NCBI GenBank assembly: GCA_016872605.1
Contig: VGZI01000011.1
Location: 1-63,992 of the forward strand
Source: Planctomycetota bacterium
Lineage (GTDB): Bacteria; Planctomycetota; Planctomycetia; Gemmatales; Gemmataceae
Length of the DNA: 63,992 nucleotides
Direction: 5' to 3'
Numbering within the stretch: position 1 is the first letter of the stretch; each line of letters opens with the position of its first letter. Shown here piece by piece: positions 8,155 through 17,801 of this stretch. Both the position numbers and the translations under genes were made by a program. Under the pieces are notes generated by a model, which was not told the origin of the DNA, did not search any database, and worked only from the letters and a program-made list of their open reading frames with translations.

Positions 8155-10503
8155 ATGCGTCAGGGTTTCTTGGCAGCAGCGTTGATTGCAAGCGGCGTGT
8201 TCGTCGCCTGTTGGCACGCCGGCACGACTGAGCAGGGCGACAAGCCGCCCGTGCGTCTGAAGTCCGGCTTGGAGAAGCGTGTGCCGTGGACGACCTCGAA
8301 GGTCATCGGCTCGCCGGAACCGCCGCCGCCGTACAGAACCGAACCGGCGTTTCCGAGGCTGCCTAAGTTCGACGAGCCGCTCGATCTGACCTACGCGCCG
8401 GGCACGAATCGCCTGTTTGTTGCAGGCCGCTGGGGCAAGGTCTGGTCATTCGTCAACAAGAAGGACACCGACAAGGCTGACCTCGTCCTCGAATTCAAAG
8501 GCGCCAAGGATTCCAAAGGTCAGCCAATGAAGCAGGTTATCTACGCCATGACATTCCATCCGAAATTCAAAGATAACGGCTACATGTACGTGACCTGGAT
8601 TCCGAATCCGGAAACGGAAGGCCAACCCAAGGGTTCGCGCGTATCGCGTTTCACCGTGAAGGGGAGCCCGCCGGTCGCCGACCTTGCGAGCGAGAAGATC
8701 ATCTTCGAATGGCCCAACGGCGGGCATAACGGCGGCTGCCTCAAGTTTGGCTCCGACGGCTATCTCTACATCGTCACCGGCGACGGCTCGGGCATCGCCG
8801 ACTCGCTCGACATCGGCCAAGACCTGACGAGCATCTTCGCCAAGCTGCTGCGCATCGACGTCGACAAGCCCGATCCAGGCAAGGGCTACAGCGTCCCGAA
8901 GGACAATCCGTTTGTCAACACGAAGGGCGCGCGGCCGGAAATCTACGCCTACGGCCTGCGGCAACTCTGGCGATTTAGCTTTGACCGCAAGACAGGCGAT
9001 CTTTGGGGCGGCGAAGTCGGCCAGGATCTGTGGGAAATGGTCTACAAAATCGAGAAAGGCGGCAACTACGGCTGGTCCGTCATGGAAGGGAATCACCCGT
9101 TCCGCCCCGAACGTCAGAAAGGCCCTACGCCGATCCTCAAGCCGGTCGTCGAGCATTCGCATGCCGACTTCCGTTCGATTACTGGCGGGTTCGTCTATCG
9201 CGGCAAACGGCTTGCCGAACTCAACGGATTGGCGACGACGTACATCTACGGCGATTTCGACACCGGGCGCGTCTGGATGTACCAGCGACTACTCGTGCCC
9301 GAGGTATACAAAGGCAAAGACGGGAAGCCGCTAGAGCGCCTCAAGCCCGCCATCGTCCACAAGGAGATCGCCCGCACCACCTATCGCATCGTCTCCTGGG
9401 GCGAGGACGCCGACGGCGAAATCTACTTCGTCGACTTCACGGGCGGCGGCATTTATCAACTCATCAAGACTGAGACGAAAAACGACGAGGCCAAGAACTT
9501 CCCGCGCAAGCTTTCCCAGACCGGCATCTTTGCGTCTACCAAAGATCACAAAATCGCCGCAGGCGTCATCCCCTACTCCGTCAACGCCCAACTCTGGGGC
9601 GATCATGCCGAGAAAGAACGCTTCATCGCCATCCCCAACAACGGGCAGATCGGCTTCGACGAGATCACCTACCCGCAGCCCTCCCCCGGCGCTCCTCCGG
9701 GCTGGAAGTTCCCCGACGGCACCGTGCTCGTCAAGACCTTCAGCATGGACATGGAACGCGGCAATCCGAAATCCCGCAAGCGCCTCGAAACGCGTATTCT
9801 CCACTTCCAGCAGTTCCCCGGAACACAGGAGTACGGCGATCAGTACTGGCGCGGCTACACGTACGTCTGGAACGACGACCAGACCGACGCCGATCTGCTC
9901 GATGAAAAAGGCGCTGACCGCACTCTGAAGATCAAAGTCGGCGAGAAAACGATTGAGCAGGACTACCGCTTCCCCAGCCGGGCCGAGTGCACGTTGTGCC
10001 ACACGAACGCCGCCAAGTTCGCCCTCGGCGTCACAACGATGCAGATGAACCGCGATCACGTCTATCCAGGCAATGTCATCGCGAACCAGCTTGACACGCT
10101 GGAACACATCGGCATCTTCTCGAAGCCGTTGCCAAAGAAGTCGAGCGACGTGGCGCGGCTGGCGGACTTCAACGACAAGTCGCATTCGGCCGAGGTGCGC
10201 GCCCGTTCCTATCTGCACTCCAACTGCAGCCATTGCCACATCAAGTGGGGCGGCGGCAACGCCGAGTTCAAGCTCCTCGTCGATCTCGATCTCAAGGATA
10301 TGGGCATCGTCAATGTCGCGCCCCAGCATGGCAACTTCAAGATCGACGGCGCCAAGCTCATCGTCCCGGGCCAACCCGACAAATCGATCATCCTCCAGCG
10401 CATGAATATGACCGGCCTGGGCCGAATGCCCCACATCGGCTCGCGCGTCATCGACGACGTCGGCGTGGCGGCCGTGCGTGCCTGGATCAAGGGGATGAAG
10501 TGA
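8155..10503 (+). CDS. Glucose/sorbosone dehydrogenase-like propeller fused to diheme cytochrome region
   Basis: 782 residues; Shine-Dalgarno GGAGAGGG upstream. The N-terminus has a short hydrophobic stretch with a possible lipobox (VFVAC, Cys19). Residues about 70-440 form a six-bladed PQQ-dependent sugar dehydrogenase-type propeller (LYIVTGDGSGIADSLD, AYGLRQLWRFSFD, GGEVGQDLWEMV, GGNYGWSVMEG). The C-terminal half (about 445-782) carries two heme motifs, CTLCH at 612-616 and CSHCH at 691-695, in the arrangement of the HNE_0200-type cytochrome domain. The likely role is periplasmic oxidation of a sugar or polyol with electrons passed to the attached hemes. It is monocistronic, 78 bases after tRNA-Arg. 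Confidence 0.85.
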   Translation: MRQGFLAAALIASGVFVACWHAGTTEQGDKPPVRLKSGLEKRVPWTTSKVIGSPEPPPPYRTEPAFPRLPKFDEPLDLTYAPGTNRLFVAGRWGKVWSFVNKKDTDKADLVLEFKGAKDSKGQPMKQVIYAMTFHPKFKDNGYMYVTWIPNPETEGQPKGSRVSRFTVKGSPPVADLASEKIIFEWPNGGHNGGCLKFGSDGYLYIVTGDGSGIADSLDIGQDLTSIFAKLLRIDVDKPDPGKGYSVPKDNPFVNTKGARPEIYAYGLRQLWRFSFDRKTGDLWGGEVGQDLWEMVYKIEKGGNYGWSVMEGNHPFRPERQKGPTPILKPVVEHSHADFRSITGGFVYRGKRLAELNGLATTYIYGDFDTGRVWMYQRLLVPEVYKGKDGKPLERLKPAIVHKEIARTTYRIVSWGEDADGEIYFVDFTGGGIYQLIKTETKNDEAKNFPRKLSQTGIFASTKDHKIAAGVIPYSVNAQLWGDHAEKERFIAIPNNGQIGFDEITYPQPSPGAPPGWKFPDGTVLVKTFSMDMERGNPKSRKRLETRILHFQQFPGTQEYGDQYWRGYTYVWNDDQTDADLLDEKGADRTLKIKVGEKTIEQDYRFPSRAECTLCHTNAAKFALGVTTMQMNRDHVYPGNVIANQLDTLEHIGIFSKPLPKKSSDVARLADFNDKSHSAEVRARSYLHSNCSHCHIKWGGGNAEFKLLVDLDLKDMGIVNVAPQHGNFKIDGAKLIVPGQPDKSIILQRMNMTGLGRMPHIGSRVIDDVGVAAVRAWIKGMK

Positions 10504-10625
10504 CACGGATTCGGCGAGCCGAGCGGCGTAAGATAACCGTTCGGTTTGCTTCATGACGACGGTAGATTTACTCCGGCATTCGTGGTAAACTCGATATGGA
10601 GGTTGTGTAAGAGAGGGCCCCCGTC

Positions 10626-10979
10626 ATGCCTGTCGAGTTACAAGCCGACCCTCTGCCATTGCGCATGGACGAGTCCGGCGCCATTCGCGTCGGTTCATCG
10701 CGCGTGACGCTGGATGTTGTTCTTGCGGATTACCAAAGCGGTATGTCGCCCGAAGACATCGTTGGGCAACTCGACACGCTTGACCTCGCCGACGTCCATG
10801 CCGCGATCGCGTATTATCTGCGCCATCGCGCCGAAGTGGACGAATATCTGCGCCGACGGCATTCCGAAGCAGCTGAATTGCAGACGACGATTGAAGCGAA
10901 CGATCCAACTCGAAATCAGCTCAAAGCAACCTTGACGAGTCGGCTCACACAGGGGGACTCCAACGCGGCGCCCAGCTAA
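10626..10979 (+). CDS. DUF433 family protein, putative antitoxin
   Basis: 117 residues; GAGAGGG precedes the ATG. The DUF433 core is evident: MDESGAIRVGSSRVTLDVVLADYQSGMSPEDIV, then LADVHAAIAYYLRHRAEVDEYLRRR. Members are small helix-turn-helix proteins commonly encoded before a DUF5615 PIN-like protein and considered the antitoxin of that pair; such a gene follows 60 bases downstream. Charged C-terminus. Toxin-antitoxin function is inferred from family pairing. Confidence 0.85.
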   Translation: MPVELQADPLPLRMDESGAIRVGSSRVTLDVVLADYQSGMSPEDIVGQLDTLDLADVHAAIAYYLRHRAEVDEYLRRRHSEAAELQTTIEANDPTRNQLKATLTSRLTQGDSNAAPS

Positions 10980-11039
10980 TCTGTTCGGAAGAAGGTCGGC
11001 CACCGTATCATCCCTCCCAACCTGGCATGAGGATGTGGC

Positions 11040-11414
11040 ATGGAGCCTCCGGCCAACGGGTCTGTTGTCCGCTTCTTGACTGACGAAGATGTGCCGCGTG
11101 ATATTGTTTCCGGTCTACGCAATCGTTTGGCGACATTAGATATCGTCCGCGTTCAAGACGTTGGATTAATGGCAACCGACGATTGCGAAATCCTAGCTTG
11201 GGCAGCGAGCGAGGGCAGACTACTTATTACACGCGACCGGTCAACCGTGACGCGCCATGCCTATGATCGCGTCCGCAATGGCCTGCCTAGGCCGGGTGTC
11301 TTTGTGATCGCGGAAGGCATGTCAATCGGCCAAGCGATAAAGGAGCTGGAGTTGATTGCATTAGCAAGCATTGCCAAAGAATGGCGCGACCGCGTGATTT
11401 TCCCTCCTCTGTGA
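11040..11414 (+). CDS. DUF5615 PIN-like protein, putative toxin
   Basis: 124 residues. FLTDEDVPRDIVSGLR gives the first acidic residues of the PIN-like (Mut7-C type) fold; VQDVGLMATDDCEILAWAASEGRLLITRD is the family hallmark with the second acidic cluster, and VIAEGMSIGQAIKELE follows. Forms a two-gene cassette with the DUF433 gene. Predicted ribonuclease by fold; not shown here. Its 3' end is convergent with the racemase gene (8-base gap, no palindrome). Confidence 0.85.
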   Translation: MEPPANGSVVRFLTDEDVPRDIVSGLRNRLATLDIVRVQDVGLMATDDCEILAWAASEGRLLITRDRSTVTRHAYDRVRNGLPRPGVFVIAEGMSIGQAIKELELIALASIAKEWRDRVIFPPL

Positions 11415-11422
11415 TACAACAT

Positions 11423-12697
11423 TCAACTCCCCACATACGGCAACACGTACGGCCCCTTGGGGATCACCGCGATCCTCGCGCTAGGTCCGTACTCCTTCAG
11501 GCAATCCGCGACCGCTTGCTCGACACTCGGCGCCGCCTCGACGTGGCAGCGATTCAGGGTCGCGGCGTCCAGGCCTTGCGTCACGACCTTTACCTTGCAG
11601 CGTTTGAAGACCTTGACGAACTCTTCGAGTTGCCATTGGTCCATGACGAAATAGTCCTTGCCGAGGATGCGCTGAATGAACGCCGGCAGGTCAGGGTTGT
11701 CGGCGATGAGGTGCTGAAACTCCGGCGAACCGACGCCTTCGCTGAGGCTGGCCGCGAGGATGATGGTGCCGCCTTGCTTGACGATCGGCAAGCAGCCGGT
11801 GAGCCCTTTGATCGCCTGGTACCAGGTCGTATCGAGCGGATAGCCGGCGCTCGAGGTGACGACGACATCCATCGGCTGCGGCACGGGCACACGGACGATG
11901 TTCTCGACGAAGCGCACGCCTTCGAGCCAGGCCTTCTCCATGTCGCCGGCGCCGACCCAGGTTATGCGGCGTTGCCCGTCGATGCAGACGTTGACGATGA
12001 AGTCGCAGCCGGCCAGCTTGGCGATGCGCGTGTTCTCTTCGTGAACCGGATTGCCGTCGACGAATCCGCAGTCGGCTTTCGGATGCTCCAGGAACTTCGG
12101 GCCATGCCAAATCTTCACGGTCTCCAGGGCCGCGATTCCCGGACAGATGACCTTGCGGCCGCCGGAGTACCCAGCCATCAGGTGCGGCTCGATCAGGCCG
12201 GTGGTGATCTTGAGGTCGGCGTGGACGTAGCGCTTGTCGATGTACGCGGGGACGCCGTTCGGCGTGGTGCCGAGGTATTCGTGATCGCTGAGCTTTTTGC
12301 CGAAATGATTCTCGATGCGGTAGTGCTTGACGATGTCGGGGCCGACCATCTCTTCGAGTTCTGTCCCCTGGTTCGGGCGATGCAAACCGGTCGCGACGAG
12401 GATCATGATCTCGTCGCGCGAGATGCCTTGCTCTTCAAGGATGCGCAAAACAGGCGGCAGAATCAGCTTGTTCGGCACGGGCCGGGTGAAGTCGCAGATC
12501 AGGATGCAAGCGTTCTTGCGCCCCTTGGCGAGCTGTGCCAAGGGCGGCGTGCCGGTCGGCTTGGTCAGCACGTCGAGGATCGCTTGCGATGGATTCGCGA
12601 GCGGCACGGCATCGCGGATTTGCAACGGCCCGACCACGTTCTGATCGGGCAAGTCCACATCCAAACCGGTTCGGCCATAGTCGAGCTTGATGCGCAT
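11423..12697 (-). CDS. larA: Nickel-dependent lactate racemase family protein (LarA/DUF2088)
   Basis: 424 residues, the usual LarA length. Motifs CDFTRPVPN (near 69), [12 protein letters not shown] (H107), [16 protein letters not shown] (H172, K182) and KIWHGPKF (H198) correspond to the His, Lys and His positions that bind the nickel-pincer nucleotide cofactor in Lactobacillus LarA (H108, H174, K184, H200). Catalytic competence is therefore plausible, with either lactate or another 2-hydroxy acid as substrate. The cofactor genes larB, larC and larE are not in the window. Its start faces the M48 protease gene across palindrome 12725-12796. Confidence 0.85.
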   Translation of the reverse strand: MRIKLDYGRTGLDVDLPDQNVVGPLQIRDAVPLANPSQAILDVLTKPTGTPPLAQLAKGRKNACILICDFTRPVPNKLILPPVLRILEEQGISRDEIMILVATGLHRPNQGTELEEMVGPDIVKHYRIENHFGKKLSDHEYLGTTPNGVPAYIDKRYVHADLKITTGLIEPHLMAGYSGGRKVICPGIAALETVKIWHGPKFLEHPKADCGFVDGNPVHEENTRIAKLAGCDFIVNVCIDGQRRITWVGAGDMEKAWLEGVRFVENIVRVPVPQPMDVVVTSSAGYPLDTTWYQAIKGLTGCLPIVKQGGTIILAASLSEGVGSPEFQHLIADNPDLPAFIQRILGKDYFVMDQWQLEEFVKVFKRCKVKVVTQGLDAATLNRCHVEAAPSVEQAVADCLKEYGPSARIAVIPKGPYVLPYVGS

Positions 12698-12724
12698 GCG
12701 GTGTCCGGAGTTTGTTTTGGGTCG

Positions 12725-12796
12725 CCAAGCCCAGGGGTGAGGTACTCAATACGCCTGGGTTCCCAGAGGTTCGGCGTACCTCACCCCTGGGCTTGG
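12725..12796. repeat. Family A repeat, inverted pair
   Basis: Perfect 21-bp arms 12725-12745 and 12776-12796 (CCAAGCCCAGGGGTGAGGTA... and its complement), loop of 30 bases. Both arms contain the family A unit. It lies between divergent starts (racemase and M48 protease), so it is not a terminator here. Confidence 0.85.
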
Positions 12797-12827
12797 TATC
12801 ATGACATTATCCAAGAAAGGAAATCGG

Positions 12828-13979
12828 ATGGCCAGCGACGCTGAATCGCCGCCGCAGCTTGAAGCCACCTCGCCGGAGGTCAAGGAGTACCAACGGCAGA
12901 AGGTAACGGTTGTGCTCGTCAACACGCTGCTCAGCCTCGCCTGGCTCGGACTGCTCGGCTTCGCCTTCGGCCCGGAGCTTGGGCGGCATTACACCGCCTG
13001 GTTTGGCCGGGAGGAATGGCTGCGCCTGTTGGCGTCGGCGGTGTTTCTGGCCATCACGCTCGAATGTCTGACGGCGCCGCTCGATTTCTACTCTGGGTTC
13101 ATTGTCGAGCACCGCCATCAACTCAGCAATCAGACGCTGGCCGGCTGGTGGTGGAAGCGCGTCAAAAGCTACGGCGTTGGCGGACTGCTCGGCTTGGGGT
13201 TCGTCGCCGGGCTTTATTATCTGCTCTGGCTGACCGGCGCCTGGTGGTGGCTGGCCGCGACGGCAGGTTGGTTGCTTGTCACGCTCGGCTTGCGCCAACT
13301 TCTTCCCGTCGTTATTCTGCCGATCTTTTACAAAGTGACGCGTCTCGAAGATGCCGGCTTGCTCGATCGGCTGAAGAAGCTCACCGAAGGCACGAGCTTA
13401 ACCATCGAAGGCGTCTACCAACTGCATCTGAGCGATGAGACGAAGAAAGCCAACGCCGCTTTGGCGGGATTAGGCAACACGCGGCGCGTGCTGTTGGGCG
13501 ACACGCTGCTGGCGCAGTTCACGCCGGAAGAAATCGAAGTCGTGTTCGCGCACGAGGTTGGCCATCACGTCTATCGCCATTTGCCGAAGATGATCGCCAT
13601 CAATGTGATTGTGTCGCTCGTTGGATTCTGGCTGGTCGATCAGGTGCTGACGTATTGCGCTGCGTCGCTCGGTTACCACGGCATCACCGATCCGGCGGCG
13701 CTGCCGTTGTTTCTGTTCATCGTGACGGCGTTTGGCTTGACGCTCAGTCCGCTGCTCAATGCGCTGTCGCGATTTCACGAGCGGCAATGCGACCAGTATG
13801 CCCTCGACCAAACCCACAACCCGGCGGCGTATCGATCGGCGTTCATCAAACTGGCCAAAATCAACAAATCTGATCCCGACCCGCATCCCTTGGTCGCGCT
13901 GCTTTTCTACGATCACCCGCCGATCCGCGAACGCTTGGCGCTGGCCGACGCTGCCCAGAATTTGGTGAGTGGTGAGTGA
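12828..13979 (+). CDS. M48 family metallopeptidase (Ste24/CAAX protease-like)
   Basis: 383 residues starting at ATG 12828, chosen because AAAGGA lies six bases upstream; ATG 12801 has none. The N-terminal M48_N region has four or so membrane segments (residues about 25-45, 65-80, 110-135, 140-165). The zinc site HEVGH is at 242-246, with the third ligand region HERQCDQYALDQ near 325. C-terminal HPLVALLFYDHPPIRERLAL is typical of Ste24 homologues. Predicted to sit in the inner membrane and cleave membrane or misfolded proteins. Confidence 0.92.
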   Translation: MASDAESPPQLEATSPEVKEYQRQKVTVVLVNTLLSLAWLGLLGFAFGPELGRHYTAWFGREEWLRLLASAVFLAITLECLTAPLDFYSGFIVEHRHQLSNQTLAGWWWKRVKSYGVGGLLGLGFVAGLYYLLWLTGAWWWLAATAGWLLVTLGLRQLLPVVILPIFYKVTRLEDAGLLDRLKKLTEGTSLTIEGVYQLHLSDETKKANAALAGLGNTRRVLLGDTLLAQFTPEEIEVVFAHEVGHHVYRHLPKMIAINVIVSLVGFWLVDQVLTYCAASLGYHGITDPAALPLFLFIVTAFGLTLSPLLNALSRFHERQCDQYALDQTHNPAAYRSAFIKLAKINKSDPDPHPLVALLFYDHPPIRERLALADAAQNLVSGE

Positions 13980-13983
13980 GACG

Positions 13984-14013
13984 CCCAGGGGTGAGGTACT
14001 CCGAACCCCTGGG
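13984..14013. repeat. Family A repeat, single unit
   Basis: CCCAGGGG-tgaggtactccgaa-CCCCTGGG: 8-bp arms (13984-13991, 14006-14013). It begins four bases after the M48 stop codon, between two convergent genes. Confidence 0.75.
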
Positions 14014-14032
14014 ATCTGTGGGTGATTCACAA

Positions 14033-14983
14033 TCATTTTCGCACAATCGGCTTCTCCTTGATGTCCACGAAGCGGATATCATTCTTGCCGGCCACGACCG
14101 CGTGCCGAAGGAAGACGCCGACAACGTGTTGGTCGGCCGCCACATCGAACGTTCCGCGGTGTTCGCCGGAGACGGAGACGCGGGTGAAGTGATTGCCCTG
14201 TACGACATAGACAGAGTCTCCCGAACCCGCGGCAAGGCGGGCGCCGCCGAACCGCTGAATGCTATTGGGCAGATCGATGATCGTGCACTTGCGCGTGGTC
14301 ATGTCGAGGCAGACCATGTGGTCGAGTTGGAAGGCCCAGGAGTACTGCGAGCCGAGGCAGAACACCTTCGAGCCGACGACCTGGATCGATCCCATGCCGG
14401 CGCGAGCGTCGACGGAGAAGCGGTCCACCAGCTTGCGTGCCTTCAGGTCGATGACGCAGAGGGTCGTGGCAGGGCCCGCGATGAAAAGCCGATCGCCGAT
14501 TTTCTGCCAGGCGGCGAAGCGGCGCAGATCGTCCGTGTCGCCGAGCGCAATTGTTTGCAAACGCTTGCCGCTGGCAATGTCGATGATGGCGAGCGACTTG
14601 CCTCGATGGACGAACACGCTTTCGTCGCCGGCGAATCCGAAAGCGAAGACGCGCTCCTTGCCGATGGGGATTTCATGCAGCGTCTTGCGAGCGGCGAGGC
14701 TAACGACGCGGAGGCTTTCGCCGGCGAAGAGTAGCGCCTTGCCATTAGCCACATCGGCGTCCCACCCGCGCACACCATCGGCTTTGCCCAGGTCAAACGT
14801 CTTGCCCATCAGCAGATCGACGGCGATAATCTTGCCGTCGTCCGTATGGCCGATGAGATGCAATCCTCGCTGGACCGCTAAACTCAGAGTTCCCTGTGTC
14901 TTGATTGGATCAAGATTACAGGCGTCCAGCGGCGCGGCGGCCAGGGCCAATCCAAACACCAGCGTAAGTGAAAGCAGTCGCAT
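14033..14983 (-). CDS. Secreted beta-propeller-like protein
   Basis: 316 residues from ATG 14983 (MRLLSLTLVFGLALAAAPLDAC), preceded by a good Shine-Dalgarno (GGAGAACGAACG); the longer frame runs into the opposite lipoprotein gene. A signal peptide is clear; Cys22 could be lipidated but Asp at -2 of the lipobox is atypical. The body repeats a strand pattern of about 40-45 residues (GKIIAVDLLMGKTFDL, SLAIIDIASGKRLQTI, TLCVIDLKARKLVDRF, HMVCLDMTTRKCTIID), typical of YVTN/WD40-like propellers. No catalytic residues recognised; function unknown. Divergent from the next lipoprotein gene. Confidence 0.75.
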   Translation of the reverse strand: MRLLSLTLVFGLALAAAPLDACNLDPIKTQGTLSLAVQRGLHLIGHTDDGKIIAVDLLMGKTFDLGKADGVRGWDADVANGKALLFAGESLRVVSLAARKTLHEIPIGKERVFAFGFAGDESVFVHRGKSLAIIDIASGKRLQTIALGDTDDLRRFAAWQKIGDRLFIAGPATTLCVIDLKARKLVDRFSVDARAGMGSIQVVGSKVFCLGSQYSWAFQLDHMVCLDMTTRKCTIIDLPNSIQRFGGARLAAGSGDSVYVVQGNHFTRVSVSGEHRGTFDVAADQHVVGVFLRHAVVAGKNDIRFVDIKEKPIVRK

Positions 14984-15120
14984 CGTTCGTTCTCCTTCGA
15001 GTGAGTGGTTAATGTTAATCCCATCAACTACTCCGAACGCCGGCGCGTCCCATGAATCGGTCAGATTTGCTCTGCTTTTCGCTTGGGCGTTTGCCATGCG
15101 ATGAGTTAGAATCTGTCCTC

Positions 15121-15825
15121 ATGTCACACATCACCATGCGATTTCTCTGGTACAGCCTAGCCGTCCTGCTGGGCAGCGCCACTGGGTGCAACTGTCGATC
15201 CGAATTGGCCAGTACGGTGAAACCGAACGACATCCACCAACGCTTCACGATTCACTTCGACGGCGCCGCCAACACGACGAATGTCGTTGCCCGATTTGTC
15301 CATGGCAAAGGCAACCACATCAGCATCACGCTCGATGGCGCCGCCAAGGTCACCCACAACAAATTCGCGCTCAGCCATGCCGGGTTCACCGGTTCCCATT
15401 ACACGGGTAGCAGCGCCGGTTACCTCGCCGATCATACCTTCCGCTACACCGACATCAATGGCAAGGCATACATAAACTCGGTCCACTTGCCGAGCGTCGA
15501 CTTCGCCGCCGACGCCCCGACGACGATCAGCCGAGGCAAAGGCGTTCGCATCCCGTTCACCGCCAGCCCCATCGGAGAACGCGAATCGGTCCGCTTCCTC
15601 TACACCCAAGACGGCCAACGTGGGGAGCTCAACCTCTGGTCAAGCCGCAAGGATGAAAGTTCTATCACCCTCTCCACCGAGGACCTGCGTTCGCTCAAGG
15701 ACGACCCCGCATCGATCCAACTGCAACGCATCGGCGGCGCCGACCTGAAGCAAGCCACCGAGAAAGGCGGCCACGCGACGCTTCAATACGAAACCAAACC
15801 ACGCGAGGTCACGATCGTTCCCTAG
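15121..15825 (+). CDS. Putative lipoprotein of unknown function
   Basis: 234 residues from ATG 15121; ATG 15136 (MRFLWYSLAV) is an equally good start, and neither has a clear Shine-Dalgarno. The signal ends in a lipobox SATGC, so the mature protein is probably anchored by that Cys. The body is beta-rich with repeated Thr/His/Gly segments (FTIHFDGAANTTNVVARFVHGK, ISITLDGAAKVTHNKFALS) and a C-terminal region with an immunoglobulin-like look. I do not recognise a family. It ends ten bases before palindrome 15835-15895. Confidence 0.65.
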   Translation: MSHITMRFLWYSLAVLLGSATGCNCRSELASTVKPNDIHQRFTIHFDGAANTTNVVARFVHGKGNHISITLDGAAKVTHNKFALSHAGFTGSHYTGSSAGYLADHTFRYTDINGKAYINSVHLPSVDFAADAPTTISRGKGVRIPFTASPIGERESVRFLYTQDGQRGELNLWSSRKDESSITLSTEDLRSLKDDPASIQLQRIGGADLKQATEKGGHATLQYETKPREVTIVP

Positions 15826-15834
15826 CGCACGTTC

Positions 15835-15895
15835 GTTTAGCCGCTCGCCTTTGGTGAGCGCGAACGTCACGCTCGCCAAAGGCGAGCGGCTAAAC
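15835..15895. repeat. Intergenic palindrome, family B (GTTTAGCCGCTCGCC)
   Basis: 26-bp arms 15835-15860 and 15870-15895 with one G-U mismatch; 9-base loop; ends GTTTAGCC / GGCTAAAC. It lies between the convergent stops of the lipoprotein gene (15825) and the kinase gene (15970), well placed to terminate both. Same family at 21916-21976 and 58109-58169. Confidence 0.85.
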
Positions 15896-15969
15896 AAAGT
15901 GTTACGTTCTTTCGTGATTCGTTCTTGTGCTGTCAAACAACCGTGACACGACGGTACAGCTGCCGGAAA

Positions 15970-17379
15970 CTACCAGAAAAGACGCAGGTAGCGGAGGTAG
16001 GGGAGCAGATAGGTTGCGGAGACCCCGACGGCGACGAAGAGGATGCCGAGGAGCAGCCATTTGAAGAAGTCATCGCCGAACGCGGAGCCGTTGGTCGGCA
16101 GGGCGATCGTCGGCTGAGCGGGGGGCGCCGGTTTGGCGGCGGCCTGGGTGACGGCCGGCATCAGCGTGGTCGTCGATAGCACGGCCGAGTCGGTCGGCGC
16201 CGGGGCGTCTTGAATCGACTCCTTGGCGGGCAAGCTCCGCAACGGTTTCACCGGAGGCGCCACCGTCTTCGGATCGGACTTCTTCAACGGCGTCGGCACG
16301 CTCGAGGGGTCGACGACCAGATCGCGAAACTCCGGAAAGGTCTTGAGCGACTCGAACGGGCCCGATTTCGTCAAGGCCACGCGAATGTTCTCCGCGTCGC
16401 CGAGCAAGCCTTCCTTGAACGATCGGCGAATGCCCTTTGCGGTCCCCTTGACCGTGTGCACGACGCCGATGTCGTCGGTGTAGACCATGTACCAATAGGG
16501 GGTACCGACGTCGGCCAGAGTCGGCGAGACGGCCGACATCTGCGTGCTTTGCCCCGTCAGGTCCTCGACGAACTCCCTGCAACTCTCCGGGCGATGAGCC
16601 GGATCGGGGCTGATGGCTCGGCGAATGGCCCAATCGGTGCGCTCCGAGAGCTCGGGGTTCAGCTGGCGCGGCGGATCGATCTCATTGTTGATCTTCTTCA
16701 TCCAGGCGTCGAGCGGGCCGTTCGACTTGAACGGCAATTCGCCCGTGACCATCATGTACAGCGTGGCGCCCAGCGAATAGATGTCGCAGCGAGCGTCGGC
16801 CTTTTTGGCGTTGCGAAACTGCTCGGGGGACATGAAGTGCGGCGTGCCCAATCCGCGGCCGGTGCGAGTGAGGTTCAGGTCGGCTTCGACTTCCTTGACC
16901 AGGCCGAGGTCGGTCAACTTGACGCTCCCATCGGGCGTGATCAGGATGTTGTCGGGCTTGACGTCGCGGTGGACCAGGCCTTGCTTGTGGGCCTTCTGCA
17001 GGCCGAGAGCGACAAGGGTGATGATGCGGATCGCCTCGGTTTCGGGCAGCTTGCCCTCTCTCTCGATCTTTTGGCCGAGCGATTCCCCCTCGACGTATTC
17101 CATGACGAGGTAGCGTGTTTCCCCCTCGCGGCCAAAGTCCAGGGCCTTGACAATATTGGGATGATCGATGGCCCGCGCGACGAAGTACTCTTGTTCAAAG
17201 CGTTTGAGAACGACCGGATTGGACAATAGATGCTGAGGGACCACCTTGACGGCGACGATCTCGCCTGTGAGGCGGTTTCGGCCGCGATAGACAGTGCCCA
17301 TGCCGCCCTCGGCAATTTTCTCGACAAGGTCGTAATTGCCGATGGCTTGCGCTATGGCGTTCGGGTTTTCGACCGGCAT
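15970..17379 (-). CDS. Serine/threonine protein kinase, membrane-anchored
   Basis: 469 residues from ATG 17379 (GAGGG Shine-Dalgarno). Kinase domain about residues 16-275: P-loop EGGMGTVYRG, VAVKVV lysine, catalytic HRDVKPDN, DLG in place of DFG, GTPHFMSPEQ and DIYSLGATLYMMVTG. A segment about 290-360 (YWYMVYTDDIGVVHTVKGTA, then ...ALTKSGPFESLKTFPEF) resembles a GYF_2-type module. A Pro/Ala/Thr-rich linker leads to a single transmembrane helix near 435-457 and a very short tail. The kinase domain is therefore cytoplasmic with a C-terminal anchor and no extracytoplasmic sensor. Substrate unknown. Confidence 0.9.
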   Translation of the reverse strand: MPVENPNAIAQAIGNYDLVEKIAEGGMGTVYRGRNRLTGEIVAVKVVPQHLLSNPVVLKRFEQEYFVARAIDHPNIVKALDFGREGETRYLVMEYVEGESLGQKIEREGKLPETEAIRIITLVALGLQKAHKQGLVHRDVKPDNILITPDGSVKLTDLGLVKEVEADLNLTRTGRGLGTPHFMSPEQFRNAKKADARCDIYSLGATLYMMVTGELPFKSNGPLDAWMKKINNEIDPPRQLNPELSERTDWAIRRAISPDPAHRPESCREFVEDLTGQSTQMSAVSPTLADVGTPYWYMVYTDDIGVVHTVKGTAKGIRRSFKEGLLGDAENIRVALTKSGPFESLKTFPEFRDLVVDPSSVPTPLKKSDPKTVAPPVKPLRSLPAKESIQDAPAPTDSAVLSTTTLMPAVTQAAAKPAPPAQPTIALPTNGSAFGDDFFKWLLLGILFVAVGVSATYLLPYLRYLRLFW

Positions 17380-17801
17380 CGTCCGTGCCCTCAACACCCC
17401 TACGATGGCGAGTTTCCGCTACTATCTGTATTTTGTGTCGAGTATTCACGCCTGTCAAAGAACACGGGCGAGATTATTAGAGACTTTTTGAGACCACAAT
17501 CGGCGGCGGGAAGCCATTGGATGGGTCCAGAGTTGTATTATTTTCAACCGAATAGTGCAGTTGTGACGACAATCGTGCAGGAGCGGATGGGGTTGCGTCA
17601 GGGCCTCTACGCAACAACGTTAACGCATTTCCTTAATTATCAATGTGTTACGTCGTCGTAGTCGAGTCTCCTGTGCGATTGGCACGGCGGTTGCTTTATC
17701 TATTTCGACTGAATCAATCCAAGGGAGTTCAGCCCTAAGAAAACGGAACTTCCTCACGCCATAAATCCCATCCCCCGACAAATCAAGACGCACTCCAATG
17801 A

